A DNA stretch of 64,000 nt from Apostichopus japonicus (Eukaryota > Echinodermata > Holothuroidea > Aspidochirotida > Stichopodidae): assembly GCF_037975245.1 (NCBI RefSeq), contig NC_092565.1:14973499-15037498 (forward strand), read 5' to 3'. Below the pieces are notes generated by a model. It had not been told where the DNA came from, made no database searches, and saw only the letters and a list, made by a program, of their open reading frames with translations. Both the position numbers and the translations under genes were made by a program. Position 1 is the first letter of the stretch, and the number at the start of each line of letters is the position of its first letter. Below are positions 59,601-64,000 of this stretch, in pieces.

Positions 59601-62600
59601 ACGCCATCACAATCGCAAAGGTTCCTTTTTGCCTTTGGCAAGGAATCAAATATCAGGTTGTGTTAAGAGAATAAAAGAGTTACATAATTCATATCTTTAT
59701 TTACGCCAATTTTTGCACCGTTATTTTTCATTTCGTCAATTTTAAGAAAGAGACTTTTACATGGGGGTTTCCCTTTTATCCTTTATTGAAGTATTGCTAT
59801 TGTTCAAGCATTTTGATCTGCAACTATGTCACAATGGACTATAGCTACAATACCATTGTTGATTGGTTTTATAGTTGGTTCAATATAAATCTATACAGTA
59901 TACCGTATCATGGATGCAGTGATGAAACTATGTACATCTGTAATAAACAACCAAACATGTAACATAATATCCAATATACGGTAATATAGCGTTCCCTTTT
60001 GTATATATCTCATCAAACACATCTATCCTAGTTCATCCCTACATCAAAATTATGCGATCTATCTTGTCTAACTTGTATGTCCCACCATCTTTTGTATTCC
60101 ATTCAGTGTATTCATTTCACTCACTATCTGGTACCACATCTACCATACACTTGTCTAGTTCATCCAATCATATTATCTTTTCAGCCATCATATATATCCT
60201 TTCAAACTTATCCAATCTGCAGTTTGAATGTCTAGAACATCACATGAAACATATTTTGTCTAGTCTATCCTATCAAAGTTTTCCATTCGGCAATTTTTCT
60301 GTCTAGTGCATCCAATCAAATCTATTTTTTCTACTTTCTCCTATCACAGATATCAAAGTTTTACTGTCTCATACAGTACATCGCATCAAATATATTTTAT
60401 AGACAGTACAGTAGTCTTTCCTTTCAAACTTATCCTGTATCTAGTTATGTAGTCTAGTTCATCCCACCATATTTTATTTCTAGTATACATCCTTTCAAAC
60501 TTATCCAATCTTTAGTTTTTTAATCTAGTACCTCCCATGAAATATATTTTTTATGGTAAATAGTTTCAAACTTACCCAGTATCTAGTTTAGTAGTCTAGT
60601 TCATCCCATCATATTTTATTTCTAGTATACATCCTTTCAAACTTATCCAATCTTTAGTTTTTTAATCTAGTACCTCCCATGAAATATATTTTTTATAGTA
60701 AATAGTTTCAAACTTACCCAGTATCTAGTTTAGTAGTCTAGTTCATCCCATCATATTTTATTTCTAGTATACATCCTTTCAAACTTATCCAATTTGCAGT
60801 TTTTCAGTCTAACTAGTACATCCCATGAAATATATTTTTTATAGTATATACTGTAGTTTCAAACTTATCTAGTTTAGTAGTCTAGTTCATCCTATCATAG
60901 TTTATTTCTAGCATACATCCTTTCAAACTGATCCAAATTGCAGTTTTTCAGTCTAGTACCTCCCATGAAATATATTTTTTATAGTATATAGTTTCAAACT
61001 TATCCAGTATCTAAACTAAACCAAACTACTGTAAGAGACAAACCAGCCTTTCCCAATCATATTGCTTGGATCATACCAAATACATTTTCATTAAAATATT
61101 CCTTCCCCACCCCTTTTTCTTACTCTTTTATTGAATTGCACTTATAATTAATATATATACATATCTAAATTGGGAAAATTCTTAGTTCTTAAGTAAACTG
61201 TCTAACAATGACTATTAATCTAGTAGCCACTTCATACCTTGTACGGCATGATCTTATGTAAAACGCCATATAAACATATAAATTCACAATGTCAGGTCAG
61301 CCTTCTCTTTGAAGTTAAGTTCTGCTGTTGTATAACATACTGTACATGTATACTGTAAACATGATTTTCCCCAAAACCTTTAACAGGCTCAATTTTGAAA
61401 GGACACAGCACAGAGCAATCCAGAGGTCACATGGTTGCTATCAAAGGGCTTTTTCCCTAATTCCACAATAAGTTCTATTTTTGGTCTAACCTTTGACTTG
61501 CTTGGCTGGTTGATTTCCACAATGACTAAAACTGTCAAGCAATGACTATTAATCTAGTGGCCACTTCATACCTTGTATGGCATGATCTTATGTAAAACGC
61601 TGCATATTGTAAACATAAAAATACACAATATCAGGTCAGCCTTCTCTTTGTAGTTCAGTTCTGCTGTTGTATAACATATGTACAGCATACTGTAAACATG
61701 ATTTTCCCCAAAACCTTTTACAGGCTCAATTTTGAAGGACACAACACAGAGCAATCCATAGGTCACATGGTTGCTATCAAAGGGCTTTTTCCCTAATTCA
61801 ATCAATAAGTTCTATTTTTGGTCTAACCTTTGACTTGCTTGGCTGGTTGATTTCCACAATGTAACTACTGTATAGGATTCACACCATGGAAGTAAAGAGG
61901 CGGCATATCTGTTTACTTTGTGTGTACAAACAAGAAGCAGTATCAGTGGCACTTCACAAGGAAATAAAACCCAGTTGCTAAGGGCTGCTGGAGCATCTGG
62001 AACTTCTCACTGATTCTAACATACTGTATATATATGCAACACAAGTTTTGGAAATGACTTAAAAGTTGCTCTTAAAGCCCTTCCCATATAACGGTATTAG
62101 GGGGACTTACCAAAAGTTTACTACTGCAAATAGCAACTGTTTACTTTTTTTTCAATTTTTTCAAAACAATTCATTGAACATGTAATTCACATCGATCCTT
62201 TTTGAAAGTCAAGACAAAGTTTCACCTTTTTGAACTTTTGCTACAGAATACACTTCCAAACTCATCTATTCAATTGATGCCAAAAGCCATTGATCATTCC
62301 TTGTAACGTTCATGACTAATGCCTCAGCGTACTTTCCTACCTGTACCTCTATTTGCAACTTTGCGATGACCCTACTAGGTATCCCATGACCCTACCACGC
62401 TTCCAGACTTCTCCAAATTCCTACTGTAAAATAGATACTATACGATACCATACTATGTTGTACTGTACCATACCATACCATGCCATGCCAAACCATACTC
62501 TACTGTACCATACAGTACCATGCCATGCCAAACCATACCATGCCATACCATACCATACAATACTGTACTGTACTGTACAGTGCCGTATCATACCATACCA

Positions 62601-63812
62601 TACCATGCCATACTACTATATGTAGTGTCCAGACCATGCATCACTTCTCGACAATAAGGTGACCAGGGGTGGAGATTTTAAGGGCCCTTTCAGTCTGTTT
62701 ATGGTTCTACTATTGATGGATGATGGATAATGCCCAAATTTAACACATCCAAAACACTTGAAGGTAACTGAAATTCTCTTAAATATACCACTAAGCAGCA
62801 AAGTGTATTGACTGTCTACCATGTTAATTACAGGCTATGAAAATGATTAAATACTATGGACATACTTACTAGTTGAGTCTAGCTCATATGCTACATTGTA
62901 TTCCATGCCTGGGCTGATTGCTGCGGCACTGTCAATAGTTTTGTGATCACTGTTTTGTCTGGTCTTGGAGGCTGCGTTTGCATGTGACAGAGAATCCTTT
63001 GAGTAACTAGAGAGAACTCTCAGCCATTCTACAGAGTCATCCTGAGTATCAAAACATAGCTGAACAATCTTCTTCTGGAGTAAAAGTTCAATAACATTAT
63101 CTCTGGAATATCGACTACCCGCTTCCAGAACTCGTGAACAAGTTTGCATGGAGTAGGTCAGAGTCTTGTCCGTTTCACACTCCAGCTTCAGTAAGCCATC
63201 GTTTTCTGTCTCGATCAATTTAGCACTGCACTTCTTCCAATTATCGCCTCTCTGCAAAGAAAAGTTAAGTAATGAAATTGACATTGAGGAGTGTTAGCTC
63301 AGTGGTTAACGCCGGTACCTTTCAATCATAAGGTCCCGAGTTCGAGTCACTCCAATATTAATGTATGTCGTCCAGTTACAGAGTTGTTGACAATTGACAA
63401 TTCATAACCATGGACGTTACACATGAATGTAAGAGACTGACTTCGGTCAGCTTGCAGCTTTGATAAGCCAATGAGGCTTCTTCGCGAGTTCCTGCTTGCA
63501 GGAGGATCTAAAATACATACATACATTAACTTTAGTGCCATTTAGTGCAATGTAGAACACTTCAAACCCAAATACCTTGCAATGAACATGTTTGACATCC
63601 CAATAATTCCTACACTGTTTCCACTTGGAATTTCACAGGTACCAAGTACAGTATTCAAAGAGGAAGGGGGGGGGGGATGAAGGGAGGTTACGATCAACTT
63701 TGGAGACTTTTATAATATTGGTAGATGCTCCTCACTATGAAAGCTTACTGCATTTATGGTGACTTACTCGGAATGAATTTTGATTTGAATTTCTTACAAA
63801 CACATGGTTCAT
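55446..63812 (-). CDS. DOK-family docking adaptor (PH + IRS-type PTB + tyrosine-rich tail)
   Basis: Exons on the minus strand: 63812-63768, 63251-62870, 56611-55446. The introns (516 and 6258 bp) are GT-AG and the phases agree (0, 1), giving 530 residues; human DOK1 has 481. Residues 1-97 are a PH domain: beta-1 comes from the first exon, W-K-K follows, and the C-terminal helix carries the conserved Trp (W91 in V-E-W-L). Residues about 146-238 are an IRS-type PTB domain with W188, R194-K-Y-G-R-D-K200, the phosphotyrosine-binding G208-R-R210 and G-N-D-I-F at 225-229, all diagnostic of DOK proteins. The tail has tyrosines 296, 323, 348, 349, 374, 398, 422, 460, 479, 505 and 521. DOK proteins sit at the membrane under receptor tyrosine kinases and recruit SH2 proteins to tune Ras/MAPK signalling. 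I see no Y-x-x-P motif, the usual RasGAP/Nck/Crk-type site. The closest vertebrate class is DOK1/2/3 rather than DOK7. The exact paralogue is undecided. Confidence 0.92.
59100..59660 (+). repeat. Interspersed repeat with TGACCT direct repeats
   Basis: Three diverged tandem segments of about 140 bp, each with a TTTGACCTC(T/C)-type core followed by CACAGAAA and TATGAAGTTCA. It ends in a hairpin-capable stretch near 59615-59650 (GGTTCCTTTTTGCC / GGCAAGGAATC). The ending resembles a repeat I recall being widespread in marine invertebrate genomes, but I cannot name it. At 59432-59447 two TGACCT sites are spaced by four bases (DR4 layout). Confidence 0.5.
60030..61015 (+). repeat. 142-bp tandem repeat in DOK-like intron 2
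   Basis: TCTAGTTCATCCC recurs at 60453, 60595, 60737 and 60881 (periods 142, 142, 144). Each is followed by ATATTTTATTTCTAGTATAC, ATCCTTTCAAACTTATCCAA, TCTAGTACCTCCCATGAAAT and ATAGTTTCAAACTTA. More diverged copies extend upstream to about 60030. The middle copies are nearly identical. Confidence 0.92.
61206..61861 (+). repeat. Two-copy tandem duplication of about 335 bp
   Basis: 61206-61539 and 61540-61861 are about 95% identical by eye. Both run from CAATGACTATTAATCTAGT to GGCTGGTTGATTTCCACAAT. Small indels change the offset from 334 to 337. A fairly recent duplication inside DOK-like intron 2. Confidence 0.92.
62440..62620 (+). repeat. Pentanucleotide (CATAC/CATGC)n array
   Basis: Degenerate 5-bp repeats TACCA / TGCCA / TACTG over about 180 bp. 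The Tyr/His/Pro-rich frames on the plus strand and the Trp/Tyr/Gly-rich frames on the minus strand are artefacts. Confidence 0.9.
62870..63251 (-). CDS. DOK-like gene, exon 2 (PH domain and linker)
   Basis: 382 nt; acceptor TTTTCTTTGCAG and donor ACTA|GTAAGT, phase 0 in and phase 1 out. It encodes residues 16-142: the PH domain from W-K-K to the C-terminal helix (D-D-S-V-E-W-L), then a serine-rich linker containing M-E-Y133-N-V. An open frame reads a few codons beyond each border; those are intronic. Confidence 0.88.
63288..63527 (+). mobile_element. tRNA-derived SINE in DOK-like intron 1
   Basis: The head GGAGTGTTAGCTCAGTGG contains an A box (63295-63305, TAGCTCAGTGG). The B box is GTTCGAGTC at 63340-63348, spaced as in a tRNA gene. 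It cannot fold as a complete tRNA because the T-stem and acceptor 3' strands overlap. A body of about 160 bp ends in an (ATAC)n tail near 63510-63525, the typical SINE layout. It lies antisense to the DOK transcript. Confidence 0.72.
63768..63812 (-). CDS. DOK-like gene, first coding exon (PH beta-1)
   Basis: 45 nt, 15 codons (MNHVFVRNSNQNSFR), ending CGA|GTAAGT in phase 0, which matches the next exon's phase. The ATG context GACCATGA is favourable. V-F-V-R before the F and W-K-K positions aligns with the first PH strand of DOK proteins. No acceptor is visible just upstream, so I take this as the start. A further upstream exon outside the window cannot be excluded. Confidence 0.65.
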
Positions 63813-64000
63813 GGTCACATTATGACATAACATATATGTATGCATTGCATACATGTATACAATACTGTAAGTGAATTTCATGTTTGTAATGCACTCCACA
63901 GAAGACATGGCTGAAGTATGTAATTTGACCAAGTGTAATAATACACAATTCATTGTACATACCAAGACCAAGCAGACCATGTACAGGTCTGCTACTACGA
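63813..64000 (-). other. Sequence upstream of the DOK-like start codon
   Basis: Probably 5' untranslated sequence or promoter-proximal intron. No acceptor, TATA box or CpG cluster stands out. The window ends before a transcription start can be judged. Confidence 0.35.

Larger units (their letters stand above)
56612..62869 (-). other. Intron 2 of the DOK-like gene, repeat-rich
   Basis: 6258 bp. It contains a TGACCT-bearing repeat (about 59100-59660), a 142-bp tandem array (60030-61015), a 335-bp duplication (61206-61861) and a TACCA array (62440-62620). It also has CA-rich tracts near 57617-57645 and GGGGAGG tracts near 58445-58470 and 58620-58640. No coding exon recognised on either strand. 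Confidence 0.6.

Noticed and set aside
63288-63358. Functional tRNA gene
   Set aside because: A and B boxes are good, but the D-stem is mismatched and the T-stem and acceptor 3' strand cannot both form; followed by a SINE body and tail.

Overview
This is AT-rich eukaryotic DNA: long introns with GT-AG junctions, many micro- and minisatellites, tRNA-derived SINEs and short terminal-inverted-repeat transposons. There is no bacterial-style gene packing. The two readable genes are animal signalling genes. The repeat style and gene types suggest a marine invertebrate, plausibly an echinoderm, but I see no marker that fixes the species.

Region 1 (1-27.2 kb, + strand). About 8 kb without a recognisable gene is followed by a six-exon gene (8051-27208). 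Joining the exons at consensus splice sites keeps the frame through five introns and gives a 272-residue precursor: a short hydrophobic N-terminus, a pro-region of about 140 residues, a furin-type RSKR site, and a 106-residue C-terminal domain with eight cysteines ending in a C-x-C pair. Cysteine order, spacing and mature length fit the Trunk/prothoracicotropic-hormone (PTTH) cystine-knot ligands best, with an IL-17-type knot as the main alternative. None of the ordinary long ORFs shows this gene; it appears only after splicing. Its introns carry a tRNA-SINE, a 118-bp (AT)n tract, a 1.2-kb array of a 15-bp unit and a 23-bp repeat array.

Region 2 (27.2-53 kb). This is largely non-coding and rich in repeats. 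It holds a 1.5-kb array of a 41-bp unit with an embedded 118-bp higher-order repeat. It also holds a family of short non-autonomous DNA transposons with CA(A/G)(G/T)GGCG terminal repeats and 8-bp target duplications (hAT-like), a 406-bp element built around a nearly perfect 136-bp palindrome, and several two-copy tandem duplications. A few isolated exon-like stretches occur, the best being a cysteine-rich terminal exon at 47.1 kb, but I cannot assemble them into a gene.

Region 3 (53-64 kb, - strand). This contains a DOK-family adaptor gene (63812 down to 55446): a 45-nt first coding exon, a PH-domain exon, and one long 3' exon with the whole IRS-type PTB domain and a tyrosine-rich tail, 530 residues in all. 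Its 6.3-kb second intron and the region 3' of the stop hold tandem duplications of about 142, 335 and 352 bp, a TACCA pentanucleotide array and a TGACCT-containing repeat. A tRNA-SINE lies in its first intron.

The two genes point towards each other. DOK proteins act downstream of receptor tyrosine kinases, and Trunk/PTTH ligands activate the receptor tyrosine kinase Torso in insects. A functional link between these two neighbours is only speculation.
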